64,000 nt of DNA. Origin: Clostridia bacterium. Its GTDB lineage: Bacteria > Bacillota_A > Clostridia > Christensenellales > Borkfalkiaceae. The notes beneath the pieces were generated by a model, which was given only the letters and a program-made list of their open reading frames with translations, made no database searches and was not told the DNA's origin. The DNA lies in assembly GCA_017504735.1 (NCBI GenBank), contig JAFVQP010000070.1:1-64000 (forward strand). The letters are read 5' to 3'. The translations under genes and the position numbers were made by a program. Positions 1 through 8,036 of the stretch are shown piece by piece. Each line of letters opens with the position of its first letter. Within the stretch, counting starts at the first letter, position 1.

Positions 1-164
1 GGTATGTCTTTTTTCGTGCGCTTTTGGGGGCGAAGGTGAGAACACCCGACTTTCGGGTGGGCGGGCTAGGAAACAAGCATACGTAGCCAAAAAAAAGCAC
101 TTTCCTCTTCCTTGTTGACGACGCCTTGACAGCTTTGCTGTCAATACCACTTCGCCCCAGCCAA
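1..164 (+). repeat. Structured direct repeat, copy A (left end cut by window)
   Basis: Nearly identical to positions 870-1032. It folds on paper into an outer stem GGGGCGAAG/CTTCGCCCC, a hairpin CACCCGA-ctt-TCGGGTG, a short GGCTA/TAGCC stem, and a hairpin TTGACAGC-ttt-GCTGTCAA at 126-144. The last stem differs from copy B at two base pairs, and both differences are compensatory, which argues for a selected structure. The first bases are the right arm of a hairpin seen whole before copy B. Family not recognised; it could be a structured RNA or the end of a mobile cassette. Confidence 0.75.
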
Positions 165-165
165 C

Positions 166-203
166 AAAAAAGGAACTTTTGTCTACCAAAAGTTCCTTTT
201 TTG
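166..203 (+). terminator. Hairpin with T-run after repeat copy A
   Basis: Arms AAAAAAGGAACTTTTG (166-181) and CAAAAGTTCCTTTTTT (187-202) form a 16-bp stem followed by TTTG. This has the form of a bidirectional intrinsic terminator. There is no equivalent hairpin after copy B, so it is not part of the repeat itself. Confidence 0.6.
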
Positions 204-209
204 TTTATC

Positions 210-375
210 CATTGCGAAAGCAATGGTATATCATCACGCTTTAGCGTGTATATCATCGCCGCAGGCGTATATCATCAACCGTAGGTTGTATCGCTTTCGC
301 AATGATGATATACAACACTTCGTGCTGATGATATGCAATTTCTTGCGAAATTGATGATATACAAGGCTACGCTTG
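210..375. repeat. Array of seven short hairpins separated by GTATATCATC linkers
   Basis: Short palindromes lie between copies of a conserved 10-mer. Stems seen are CATTG/CAATG (210-225), CACGC/GCGTG (235-248), CGCC/GGCG (257-267), CAACC/GGTTG (276-288), AACAC/GTGCT with one mismatch, CAATTTC/GAAATTG, and CAAG/CTTG. Linkers read GTATATCATC in the left half and GATGATATAC in the right half. ATTGCGAAAGC near the left end is complementary to GCTTTCGCAAT at 293-303, so the array can also fold as one large inverted repeat. Stem sequences vary while pairing is kept. It ends about 50 bp before the small gene at 424. Confidence 0.8.
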
Positions 376-423
376 ATTTATTTAGAAAAGTGTGATACAA
401 TATGTCTAAAAGGAGGAGGTGCT

Positions 424-792
424 ATGGAATTTTTAGTAATAGAGGACACCGATATCTTTGCAGTTAACCGTGGAAAAAGAGAAAACGAATCGTGTAACAT
501 CGTTTATCGTGATAAATACGGTTCAATGCATGAAATTGATTTTCATTCTTGCTCATTGAATTTTAAGGCGGAGCATAGTTCTGCCTCCGATTGTTGCATT
601 GGAGAAAGAAAAATTGATGAGTTATGTTTTGTTTTCTATACAAGCGGTATAAAAACCAAAGTTATATTCAAAAAACGTTTTGTATTCAATATATTTCGAT
701 TTCATTTATTCATCGGAGATAAAGTATCTCGATTTCACGCCCTTCAAAAACTAATTGATGAAACAATTTATAGAACTTACGATCTATCATAA
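424..792 (+). CDS. Hypothetical protein, 122 aa, between two structured repeats
   Basis: I do not recognise this protein. An upstream in-frame ATG exists at 373, but the start at 424 is chosen because AGGAGGAGGT at 411-420 sits just ahead of it. The product is soluble with no signal peptide. It has one hydrophobic-aromatic stretch near residues 85-100 and three cysteines in the middle third. Composition is lower in GC than the neighbouring enzyme genes. It stands alone: the hairpin array is upstream and a hairpin plus the second copy of the structured repeat follow, so it looks like cargo of a repeat-bounded cassette (inference). The function is unknown and nothing in the sequence points to an enzyme or DNA-binding fold. 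Confidence 0.6.
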   Translation: MEFLVIEDTDIFAVNRGKRENESCNIVYRDKYGSMHEIDFHSCSLNFKAEHSSASDCCIGERKIDELCFVFYTSGIKTKVIFKKRFVFNIFRFHLFIGDKVSRFHALQKLIDETIYRTYDLS

Positions 793-846
793 AGGTGTAC
801 TTTTAGTCGTTCTTACCCCACTTTACGCACCTTTTGGTCGTTCTTT

Positions 847-889
847 CGCACGAAAAAGACATACCATCGAGTATGTCTTTTTTCGTGCG
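847..889 (+). terminator. Long hairpin with T-run after the orphan gene
   Basis: Left arm CGCACGAAAAAGACATAC (847-864), loop CATCGA, right arm GTATGTCTTTTTTCGTGCG (871-889). The T-rich right arm fits a terminator for the gene ending at 792. The same right arm opens the window at 2-20, so the hairpin belongs to the repeated module. Just before it, GTCGTTCTT occurs twice (about 809 and 836). Confidence 0.65.
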
Positions 890-1032
890 CTTTGAGGGGC
901 GAAGGTGAGAACACCCGACTTTCGGGTGGGCGGGCTAGGAAACAAGCGTACGTAGCCAAAAAAAGCACGACCCTCGTCCTTGTTGACGACGCCTTGATGG
1001 CTTTGCCATCAATATAACTTCGCCCCAGCCAA
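870..1032 (+). repeat. Structured direct repeat, copy B
   Basis: Same sequence and predicted fold as positions 1-164, about 870 bp away in the same orientation. The third hairpin reads TTGATGGC-ttt-GCCATCAA (994-1012); relative to copy A, C-G became T-A and A-T became G-C, keeping the stem. Similarity ends right after the CTTCGCCCCAGCCAA side of the outer stem. Confidence 0.75.
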
Positions 1033-1248
1033 AAAGTAAGTGAAATTTGTCTAAACTCCTAAAAACGCCGTTTGACTTTTTTAATAACTAACTTAGATGA
1101 AAGTAAACCATTTTACACTCCCACGACGGGCTTTGATGGGGCGTGAGTTTCAAAATCTTTCCAAACTCAACAATCCCCTTGCCGATCTTTGGAAAAAGTG
1201 TCAATCTAAAACATAAAGTAGTAAAACCTTACAACCATCTGCACTATA
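1033..1248. other. Gene-free spacer
   Basis: No start codon with a ribosome binding site and no long frame on either strand. A run of about 40 codons on the minus strand (around 1090-1215) ends in a stop but has no start; it could be the tail of a decayed gene. I see nothing else I can support. Confidence 0.4.
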
Positions 1249-1288
1249 TATCCCCAAAAAGTTTCGCCAAACTTTTTGGGGATATTTT
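1249..1288 (+). terminator. Strong intrinsic terminator, 16-bp perfect stem
   Basis: Arms TATCCCCAAAAAGTTT (1249-1264) and AAACTTTTTGGGGATA (1269-1284) with loop CGCC, followed by TTTTAA. No intact gene lies directly upstream, so it may end a transcript from the repeat region or insulate the next operon. Confidence 0.7.
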
Positions 1289-1353
1289 AATAACTTCCTC
1301 AAAATACCACTAAACCACACATTTTAATTTACAAACTTTTTTTCATTTTGATA

Positions 1354-1382
1354 TTGATTTTTACATAAATATATGGTAAAAT
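1354..1382 (+). promoter_or_regulatory. Sigma-A-type promoter of the flavoprotein/aconitase-X operon
   Basis: -35 TTGATT (1354-1359), 17-bp spacer, -10 TAAAAT (1377-1382). It lies 55 bp before the chosen start at 1438 and after the terminator at 1249-1288. Confidence 0.55.
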
Positions 1383-1437
1383 AACAAAAGTGAGCCTATG
1401 CGGCTTTCTAACAACATCGAAAAAGGAATGGTCTTTT

Positions 1438-3507
1438 ATGAACAGTATGGACAAAAAGTATGAGGCGTTGTTTACGCCTTGGAAAATCGGCAACGTAGAA
1501 ATTAAAAACCGTATCGTTATGTGCCCCATGGGCGGCACCTCGCTGTTCGGTTGGTTCGAATTAACCGGTTGCCATTTTGACAAAGAGGCGGCAAATCTCT
1601 TCTTAGAAAGGGCAAAAAACAACGTAGGGCTTATCATCCCCGGCATCGCACCCTTGCGCGATACTTTCTGGGGAAAATGGCTGTGGCAAAACAAAAAAAT
1701 GTTTAAGGACCTCAAGGTGTTTATGGATGAAATCCATAAGACGGGCGCAAAGCTCTTTATTCAGCTTACCGCAGGTATGGGACGTTCTTGGGCGATTACG
1801 GAATTGGTTGCGCCTTTACACAAAAACAAGTTCACCCGCGCATTGATTAAACCCATCATTGACACCTCGCACGAGCTTGCATCCCCTTCCCCTCAAAAAT
1901 CCCGTTGGGCGCACGATATCGAATGCCCCGAAATGACCAAGGAACAAATCCACGAAATCATCGAAGCCTTTGCGAAAACCGCAAAGCTTTGCAAAGAAGC
2001 AGGCGTTGACGGTGTGGAAGTGCACGCAGTACACGAAGGCTACCTTTTGGATCAATTCGCCATCGAATTCTTCAATAAGCGTACGGACGAATACGGCGGT
2101 AGCTTTGAAAACCGTTACCGTTTTGCGGCGGAAGTCGTAAAGGCAATTAAAGAAGCCTGCGGAAACGATTACCCCGTATCCCTTCGTTACTCGGTTGAAT
2201 CTAAGATGAAAGGCTTCTGTGAAGGCGCAATGCCTGGGGAAGATTACGTAGAGGTCGGCCGTAACATGGCGGAATCGGAACGCGCGGCAAAATATTTGCA
2301 AGACGCAGGCTACGATATGCTGAACGCAGACAACGGTACGTACGATTCCTGGTACTGGGCGCACCCCCCTATGTATATGCCTGAAAACTGCAACCTTGCA
2401 GACGTAGCGCATATCAAAAAATTTGTAGATATCCCCGTGGTTTGCGCAGGTAGAATGGATGCGGAAGTCGGTGCAAAAGCGGTTGCGGACGGTCAAATCG
2501 ACGCAGTCGGCGTTGCCCGTCAATTCCTCGTTGACCCCGAATGGATCACCAAACTCATCGAAGATAGATTGGACGATATCAAGCCTTGCATTTGCTGTCA
2601 CAGCGGTTGCTTCAACTTCTCGTCCTCGAAAGGCCACGCAAACACGCAGGATTTGACCGATACGATGGGTCTTGCGCGTTGCGCGCTGAACCCTGAAACT
2701 ATGCAGTCGAAGAAATACTACGTTGAACCTGCGAAAAAGCAAAAGAAAATCGCAATTATCGGCGGCGGCATCGGCGGTATGGAAGCGGCAATCCTTTGCG
2801 CAAAACGCGGTCACAAGGTAACCCTTTATGAAAAGAGTGACAAACTCGGCGGCGTATTCATCGCGGCGGCTGCGCCTTCCTTCAAGGAAAAGGACAGAGC
2901 CTTGATTGCGTGGTATATCCGCGAGCTTGCCAAATACCCTATCGACGTACAAATGAATACGGAAATTACCGACGTAAACTCGCTTGATGCAGACGAAATC
3001 ATCGTTGCAACGGGCGCAGTTGCAAGAAAAATCCCTGTCAAGGGTGCGGAAACAGCCATTGAAGCGGTGGACTACTTGCTCGGCAATAAGACGGTTGGCG
3101 AAAACGTCGTTGTCATCGGCGGCGGTTTGACAGGTTGCGAAATCGCATACGACCTGTATTTGAACGGCAAAAAGCCCGTGATTGTAGAAATGCAGGACGA
3201 CCTTATCACCACCAAAGGTATTTGCTTGGCGAATACTAGCTATCTCCGTGATTTCTTCAAAACCAATCAAGTTCCCGTATATCTCGAAACCTCCCTTTCC
3301 GAAATCGGCGAAGGCAACGTAACCTTGAAGGATAAGGAAGGCAAGACGTTTACCGTCAATGCGGATTCCGTCATCCTTTCCGTTGGCTACAAACCCGCAC
3401 CCGTTGTTTCGAAAGGCAAGCACATCCACGTAATCGGCGATGCCGCACAAGTAGGCAACCTTCGTACGGTTATTTGGGGCGCATGGTCCGTCGGGATGAA
3501 ACTTTAA
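1438..3507 (+). CDS. Old Yellow Enzyme / 2,4-dienoyl-CoA reductase family flavoprotein
   Basis: A 689-residue three-domain oxidoreductase. Residues about 5-360 form the FMN-binding TIM barrel (start FTPWKIGNVEIKNRIVMCPM, then HAVHEGYLLDQF). An Fe-S motif follows: C384-x2-C387-x3-C391 and C415. Residues about 435-680 form the FAD/NAD(P) module with two glycine-rich motifs, IIGGGIGGMEAA (near 442) and VIGGGLTGCEIA (near 558). Family members reduce C=C bonds of enoates, dienoyl-CoAs or bile-acid intermediates; the substrate here is not evident. The loop between the third and fourth cluster cysteines is 23 residues, longer than the usual 11 or so. The start at 1438 follows AAAGGAA with good spacing; a GTG at 1390 lacks one. 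It is first in an operon with both aconitase-X subunits, 15 bp away, suggesting a dehydration-then-reduction pathway (inference). Confidence 0.88.
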   Translation: MNSMDKKYEALFTPWKIGNVEIKNRIVMCPMGGTSLFGWFELTGCHFDKEAANLFLERAKNNVGLIIPGIAPLRDTFWGKWLWQNKKMFKDLKVFMDEIHKTGAKLFIQLTAGMGRSWAITELVAPLHKNKFTRALIKPIIDTSHELASPSPQKSRWAHDIECPEMTKEQIHEIIEAFAKTAKLCKEAGVDGVEVHAVHEGYLLDQFAIEFFNKRTDEYGGSFENRYRFAAEVVKAIKEACGNDYPVSLRYSVESKMKGFCEGAMPGEDYVEVGRNMAESERAAKYLQDAGYDMLNADNGTYDSWYWAHPPMYMPENCNLADVAHIKKFVDIPVVCAGRMDAEVGAKAVADGQIDAVGVARQFLVDPEWITKLIEDRLDDIKPCICCHSGCFNFSSSKGHANTQDLTDTMGLARCALNPETMQSKKYYVEPAKKQKKIAIIGGGIGGMEAAILCAKRGHKVTLYEKSDKLGGVFIAAAAPSFKEKDRALIAWYIRELAKYPIDVQMNTEITDVNSLDADEIIVATGAVARKIPVKGAETAIEAVDYLLGNKTVGENVVVIGGGLTGCEIAYDLYLNGKKPVIVEMQDDLITTKGICLANTSYLRDFFKTNQVPVYLETSLSEIGEGNVTLKDKEGKTFTVNADSVILSVGYKPAPVVSKGKHIHVIGDAAQVGNLRTVIWGAWSVGMKL

Positions 3508-3522
3508 CAAGGAGAAAATATT

Positions 3523-4800
3523 ATGATTTTAACACCTGAACAGCAAGCCATCCTCAACGGCGAACAGGGTGAAACGCTTGCAAAAGTAATGAAAACCTTG
3601 GTGATGTACGGTGACGCATTCGAAGCGGAAAAACTCGTACCCATCACCTCAAAATACAATCACCTCGTAACCTCGTTCGGGTTAAAGGTAATGTCCCCCG
3701 TTTACGATTTAATGGGGCAACTTTTAGAGGCAGGCGTATGCTCCGGGCAGAAATTCTCGGTTGACCCTCGCCCCCTCGATAAAAACGTACCTGCCAACCT
3801 CTTACAAAACCTTGTTTTCAACAAGTTTATGTACACCAAGCAGGATTTCTATGAAAAACAGCTTGAAAAGCTCGGCCTTATGGACAGGAATGCATTTACC
3901 TGCACCTGCTATATGGACGAAGTGGGCAACAAGCCTCAAAAGGGCGAGGTGCTTTCCTGGGCGGAATCTAGTGCAGTTGTCTATGCAAACTCCGTACTCG
4001 GCGCAAGATGCAACCGCAACTCTGGCATCATCGACATTATGGGTTCTATTGTCGGCTACGTACCCTACTTTGGCTTGCTTACCGACGAAGGCAGAAAAGC
4101 GACTTGGGTCGTAAAAGTACAAACCACGAAAAAACCCGAAGCGCAGCTTCTTGGCTCGGCAATCGGTATGAAGGTTATGGAAGACGTACCTTACGTAGTA
4201 GGTCTTGACAAGTGGCTCGGCAACGAATTGAACGATGCCGCTTGTGCGTATTTGAAAGATTTTGGCGCGGCAACCGCTTCCAACGGTGCTGTTGGGCTTT
4301 ATCATATCGAAAACCTTACCCCCGAAGCAGTTGAGCTTGGCGAAAGTTTGATTGCGGAAGGCGCGAAGGAATATATCATCGACGACGCTGAACTTGAAAG
4401 AGTGCAAAAGAACTACCCCGTGATTTGGAAAAACCCCAACGCGAAGCCTAAGCTTTGTTTTGTAGGCTGTCCTCACCTTTCCCTTGAACAGTTAAAAACG
4501 TGGACGGTGGATATCGAAACCGCTTTGAAAGCAAACGGCAAAAAGAAAGTAACGATGAAGACGGTATTTACAGCGTCCCCTGCCGTTTTGGAAGAATTTA
4601 ACAAGACCGAATATGCGGCAAGATTGAAGGCGACGGGTGTTATCACCTCGTACATTTGTCCTTTGATGTATATGAACAATCCCCTTTGCAAGAAGATGCC
4701 CGTTATCACATCTTCCAACAAGCTCCGCACCTACACCAGCGCAAGATATTACACCGATGCGGAAATCCTTAACACCATTACAGGAGGTAAAAACGTATGA
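3523..4800 (+). CDS. Aconitase X, large (catalytic) subunit
   Basis: A 425-residue member of the AcnX/DUF521 family. These are Fe-S hydro-lyases that include cis-3-hydroxyproline dehydratase in bacteria and mevalonate 5-phosphate dehydratase in archaea. Family hallmarks seen are MVMYGDAFEAEKLVPI-type N-terminal sequence, GARCNRNSGI (about residues 163-172) and FVGCPHLSLEQL (about 312-323). Cysteines in these blocks and in CPLMYMNNPLC near the C-terminus are candidate cluster ligands. Length matches stand-alone large subunits. A clear AAGGAG site precedes the ATG. It overlaps the small subunit by ATGA (4 nt), so translation is probably coupled and the two form a heterodimer. The substrate is unknown; the flavoprotein upstream argues that the dehydration product is reduced further. 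Confidence 0.85.
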   Translation: MILTPEQQAILNGEQGETLAKVMKTLVMYGDAFEAEKLVPITSKYNHLVTSFGLKVMSPVYDLMGQLLEAGVCSGQKFSVDPRPLDKNVPANLLQNLVFNKFMYTKQDFYEKQLEKLGLMDRNAFTCTCYMDEVGNKPQKGEVLSWAESSAVVYANSVLGARCNRNSGIIDIMGSIVGYVPYFGLLTDEGRKATWVVKVQTTKKPEAQLLGSAIGMKVMEDVPYVVGLDKWLGNELNDAACAYLKDFGAATASNGAVGLYHIENLTPEAVELGESLIAEGAKEYIIDDAELERVQKNYPVIWKNPNAKPKLCFVGCPHLSLEQLKTWTVDIETALKANGKKKVTMKTVFTASPAVLEEFNKTEYAARLKATGVITSYICPLMYMNNPLCKKMPVITSSNKLRTYTSARYYTDAEILNTITGGKNV

Positions 4801-5240
4801 GACAATTCCAAGGTAGAGTTGTAACCCCTGGCGAAGTGACCGCCGAGGCAGTTGTAACCAAAGAAGGCTTTAACACGTTGGCATCCCTGCAAATGGCGTT
4901 GCAGTTTGGCGACAAAGAAGTAAAATGCGGCGATCAAAGCAACCAACAGTTGTATGGAAAACCCCTGCTCGGTAAAGCGCTTTGCTTGCCTCAGACCATC
5001 GGTTCTACAACAGGTGGGCTTGTCCTTTACTGCGCTTGCTCGATGGGCAAAAACCCTGCTTGTATGTTGTTTGCAAACCACATCGACTCCCTTGCGGCGG
5101 CAGGCGCTGTCCTTGCGGACGTTTGGGTTGACGGCGTAACCATGCCTGTTATCGATTCCCTCGGTGACGAATTCTTAAATTACGTCAAGGATGGTATGAA
5201 AATCACCGTAAAAGCGGATGGCATCGTGGAAGTTGATTAA
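4797..5240 (+). CDS. Aconitase X, small (swivel domain) subunit
   Basis: A 147-residue DUF126-type protein, the swivelling domain that closes over the active site of AcnX. Typical features are the start FQGRVVTPGEVTAEAVVTKE, the GSTTGG stretch near residue 69 carrying the substrate-side serine, and a following hydrophobic segment with KNPACMLF. It overlaps the large subunit by 4 nt, with the ribosome binding site AGGAGG inside the end of that gene. It is last in the three-gene operon; a hairpin at 5266-5292 follows. Confidence 0.85.
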   Translation: MRQFQGRVVTPGEVTAEAVVTKEGFNTLASLQMALQFGDKEVKCGDQSNQQLYGKPLLGKALCLPQTIGSTTGGLVLYCACSMGKNPACMLFANHIDSLAAAGAVLADVWVDGVTMPVIDSLGDEFLNYVKDGMKITVKADGIVEVD

Positions 5241-5265
5241 TTTTTACTTAATTTATAATCTGCCT

Positions 5266-5292
5266 ATGCAAAAGTTTAACAAGCTTTTGCAT
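5266..5292 (+). terminator. Hairpin after the aconitase-X operon
   Basis: ATGCAAAAG (5266-5274) pairs with CTTTTGCAT (5284-5292) around a 9-nt loop. There is no clean T-run after it, so termination is uncertain. A TATAAT at 5296-5301 directly downstream could serve the next gene. Confidence 0.4.
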
Positions 5293-5365
5293 GGGTATAA
5301 TCCTCTTTAAATTCGCCATCATTAGGGCGATATAGAAAAGCGACATTCTAATGAAAAGGAGCCTT

Positions 5366-6838
5366 ATGAGAAAAATCAAATATATATCTTGTTGTGTTCT
5401 CTCGGCCGTTATGGTTAGTACGGCACTATTTTCCAGCGGTTGCAATTTATTCAAGACGAGCGATGATATCTATGACGATATCGTGGAAACTGTTGAAGAG
5501 TTTTTCGACCATTCGGATACTCTCACCATGAAAGTAAGCATCACTACGCAACGCAATGAAAAAGAAATAGACAAGACAAGCATTACTTTTTCTACCAACC
5601 CTGAAGAGGGGTTGATGTTCCTTTCGATGACCTCGAAAAATTCGGAAGTAAAAGGCAAAGTATTCCAACAGGACGGTCAGGCATATCTTATGTCCTACAC
5701 AAAAATTTTTGACGAAGTTGACAACCTGACTACATCAGTAGAAGTAACCGACTACTACACACTGTCTAAAGACGCTGTTTCCTATTTCACTTCTTTCCCC
5801 GCCTTGGGGGCGCTTTCTAGTATAGATCTCAGTTCCTTATTTGAAGAATACCTTTTTAGCTATACGGAAACAAAAGACGCACACGAAAAAGTTTACGCGG
5901 AACAGCTTGCCACAAGGAAAAAGACGGATGAACACGCAGGCGCAGAATATCGTTTAACGACAAGCAAAAACTTAAATTCAACTTCTTTCGAAGAATATTC
6001 AGAAATCAAAAAATATGATACTGGATATCATGGTTGGGGCGTATATACCGTAACGGAAAGAGCTCAAATCACCGAAAAAAATAAAAAGCTGTCGCAAATG
6101 GTCGCTGAAAGTAGCGTTTCCTTTGCTAAAGCTACTACAAGTGAGACAAGCGACTCCGCAAAGCTTACAATGCAACTAGATTTAGACTACTCGTTTGATT
6201 CAAAAGGGCATAAAGCACTTGAGGTCGATTTATCCAAGGACAAAGATATCACTTCTTATCCATACCAAGAAACTTATACGATGAAATTTGATATTGATGG
6301 TTGGGTTACAGAAAAAACAACAACCGCAACCAGTTTTGCTCCCGATATAATCTTCCAAAATTTAACACAACCTTTCACGGTAACAGGTTGCAACGTCGTA
6401 TGGTACGAAGATGCGGCACACACAAAGCCCTTCCACCCCACAAATTACACGTATAGTCAATTTCATAACATCGATTGTGTATATGGAAAATTGACTGCCA
6501 TGGACGGGTATGCCGTTATCATTCACGACTTTTACATGAACGACAACCGCCCTAACGAATACAAAGCGGTGTTTGGCCCGATTGAGGACGATACAAACAA
6601 AGACTCTCTTACCGCCATACAAATCGTCAACGAAACAACGACCTACTTACCCGTATTCGGCGACTCGTACACCTCGACCGTCAATGGAAAACCCTATGAC
6701 TGGGACACGAGATTTTTCGATTTGGAAAGTGCAAAAATCTATCACGTTGAGCACGCAAAAACGCCCGCCGATAAGACAGAATCCATTTTCGCAATAGATA
6801 ATGCGACATCTTTATGGCTTTTGACCGAAGAGAGCTAA
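5366..6838 (+). CDS. Hypothetical lipoprotein, 490 aa
   Basis: Exported lipoprotein with a basic N-terminus, a hydrophobic stretch and lipobox FSSG-C26. The mature part is rich in Thr, Ser and Lys and predicted to be mostly beta strand, with no motif I recognise. An acidic segment at about residues 30-45 (TSDDIYDDIVETVEEFF) may be an amphipathic helix linking the lipid anchor to the main domain. Start at 5366 is chosen because AAAGGAG lies just upstream; the in-frame ATG at 5351 would place that site inside the gene. Monocistronic by context: hairpin before, strong terminator after. Role unknown; a substrate-binding or LppX/LolA-like fold is only a guess. Confidence 0.75.
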   Translation: MRKIKYISCCVLSAVMVSTALFSSGCNLFKTSDDIYDDIVETVEEFFDHSDTLTMKVSITTQRNEKEIDKTSITFSTNPEEGLMFLSMTSKNSEVKGKVFQQDGQAYLMSYTKIFDEVDNLTTSVEVTDYYTLSKDAVSYFTSFPALGALSSIDLSSLFEEYLFSYTETKDAHEKVYAEQLATRKKTDEHAGAEYRLTTSKNLNSTSFEEYSEIKKYDTGYHGWGVYTVTERAQITEKNKKLSQMVAESSVSFAKATTSETSDSAKLTMQLDLDYSFDSKGHKALEVDLSKDKDITSYPYQETYTMKFDIDGWVTEKTTTATSFAPDIIFQNLTQPFTVTGCNVVWYEDAAHTKPFHPTNYTYSQFHNIDCVYGKLTAMDGYAVIIHDFYMNDNRPNEYKAVFGPIEDDTNKDSLTAIQIVNETTTYLPVFGDSYTSTVNGKPYDWDTRFFDLESAKIYHVEHAKTPADKTESIFAIDNATSLWLLTEES

Positions 6839-6870
6839 CCCTATACCCAGGTATGGGTTGAATGTAAAAA

Positions 6871-6898
6871 ACGCATCTTTTCACAGATGCGTTTTTTC
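6871..6898 (+). terminator. Intrinsic terminator
   Basis: ACGCATCT (6871-6878) and AGATGCGT (6885-6892) form the stem, followed by TTTTTT. It ends the lipoprotein gene at 6838. A small perfect inverted repeat ATACC-CA-GGTAT (6843-6854) lies between the stop codon and this hairpin. Confidence 0.8.
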
Positions 6899-6980
6899 TT
6901 GCAATATTGACAATTTTCTCGCTTATTTTTCCTTTTTCTTATTCATTTTTCCTTTATACTATACCAAAAAGGAGATTTCT

Positions 6981-7574
6981 ATGAAATTAAGCGATCTTTG
7001 TGAAAAAAGTATATACACCAACAAAGCCTTTCAAGGTATTTGCCGTGGAGTGGGTTTATCCTTAAAATCGCACGCCGTGCGCTACCTACTTTGCGCTAGT
7101 ACGCCCACACAGATGGGTACCGATTTTTCCGTTGGGGTCAATGCCGTAACAGAAGTCAACGAACGGATTTTACTTTCTCGCCTGCGCCCTGCCAGCCCCA
7201 AGGGTTGCGCAAAAATCGCCATTGGTTTGCCCGTCTATTCCTTTGAAGGCGGTTTTTTAGGAACGGTTACCGACCTTAATATATGTGATTTCACCGCTAC
7301 AACGTTATACACCGATCGTGGTGACAGTTTTCCCATCACCTCTATTTTCGCCTGCTCCGATGCGGTAATTTTACGCAAAGAACAGCCTTATCCACTCGGT
7401 CAACGCATACCTGCCCCCTTGCTTTCCCTTGTTACGGACAAAAGCGACGGTGTGGTAACCAAGCCAATTTTACGTACAGCCATTGAAAAAGGCTCCCTTG
7501 TAAAGCTAACGCTTGCCCTGCCTCCCTTTTCTTTTGACCCTACCATACGCTCACACAGCGTATTTCGCAGATAA
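6981..7574 (+). CDS. PRC-barrel-like protein, 197 aa
   Basis: The start MKLSDLCEKSIY and the following pattern (short strands, VGLSL, RYLLC) resemble PRC-barrel proteins of the YlmC/YmxH type. A second similar unit, IGLPVYSFEGGFLGTVTDL, sits at about residues 92-110 with FPITSIFACSDAVIL after it, so there may be two barrel-like modules. PRC barrels occur in RNA-processing, photosynthetic and sporulation proteins of Bacillota; no specific role can be read here. ATG 6981 follows AAAAGGAG; a possible -10 TATACT lies at 6955-6960. The gene converges with the small membrane-protein gene and overlaps it by 24 bp. One copy of the dispersed 15-mer (7404-7418) is inside the gene, encoding RIPAPL. Confidence 0.55.
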   Translation: MKLSDLCEKSIYTNKAFQGICRGVGLSLKSHAVRYLLCASTPTQMGTDFSVGVNAVTEVNERILLSRLRPASPKGCAKIAIGLPVYSFEGGFLGTVTDLNICDFTATTLYTDRGDSFPITSIFACSDAVILRKEQPYPLGQRIPAPLLSLVTDKSDGVVTKPILRTAIEKGSLVKLTLALPPFSFDPTIRSHSVFRR

Positions 7575-8036
7575 TTTTAAAAGCTGTGCGCACAACTCAT
7601 TTAAGCTGCGCACTTCTTCCACCGACCACTCTTCTTTCCCCTGATATAAGGTAAAAACCTTCATCATCTCGTCCGTCTGCAATCGCTCCGCTATTGTAAG
7701 CGGAGCGGCTTTCACTTTCCCCAGCAAAACACGCGCATATCCTAATCGCACGTGAATTTTTTTCATTTCCACATCCATCTCTTCCACCTTCAATCCATTT
7801 TGCAATCGTTCGCGAATATACTCGTTATCCTTTTGCGGTAAAGTATATTGCAGCCGCCTTTCCACCTCCGCGCGCCTTCTTTTTTCTTCTCCTTTTCGCC
7901 TATATGCCGACAAAAGCGCAAATAAAAGCCACAGCCCCACGCAAAAAGCAAGAAAAACGCCCGTCCAAACCAAAATAGCGGCAAGGGGGATCGTTTCCGT
8001 GGTAAGTACCTGCCAAAAATCATAAATATTTCGCAT
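7551..8036 (-). CDS. Small single-pass membrane protein, 161 aa
   Basis: One long hydrophobic segment (about residues 17-43) is followed by a strongly basic stretch RRKGEEKRRRAEVERRL, then a soluble helical domain ending in a Leu-rich helix. By the positive-inside rule the C-terminal part is cytoplasmic. No family recognised. The start is clear: ATG 8036 preceded by GGAGG. That ribosome binding site lies in the 3' arm of a 10-bp stem (8041-8076), so translation may be restrained by RNA folding, or the hairpin may end the addA transcript. It is 84 bp downstream of addA and convergent with the PRC-barrel-like gene. Confidence 0.65.
   Translation of the reverse strand: MRNIYDFWQVLTTETIPLAAILVWTGVFLAFCVGLWLLFALLSAYRRKGEEKRRRAEVERRLQYTLPQKDNEYIRERLQNGLKVEEMDVEMKKIHVRLGYARVLLGKVKAAPLTIAERLQTDEMMKVFTLYQGKEEWSVEEVRSLNELCAQLLKLSAKYAV

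Noticed and set aside
210..375. CRISPR-like array
   Set aside because: The constant parts are only 10 bp, the intervening parts are themselves palindromes, and linker orientation flips. No cas genes are nearby.
1..1032. Integron gene cassette with attC sites
   Set aside because: The repeats lack the GTTRRRY/RYYYAAC core pairs and there is no integrase in view, although the cassette-like layout is real.
1090..1215. Minus-strand gene tail
   Set aside because: About 40 codons without a start, ribosome binding site or recognisable sequence; it may be chance.
1816..3510. Long minus-strand frame opposite the flavoprotein gene
   Set aside because: The plus-strand protein has clear FMN, Fe-S and FAD motifs; the opposite frame has none and no start signal.
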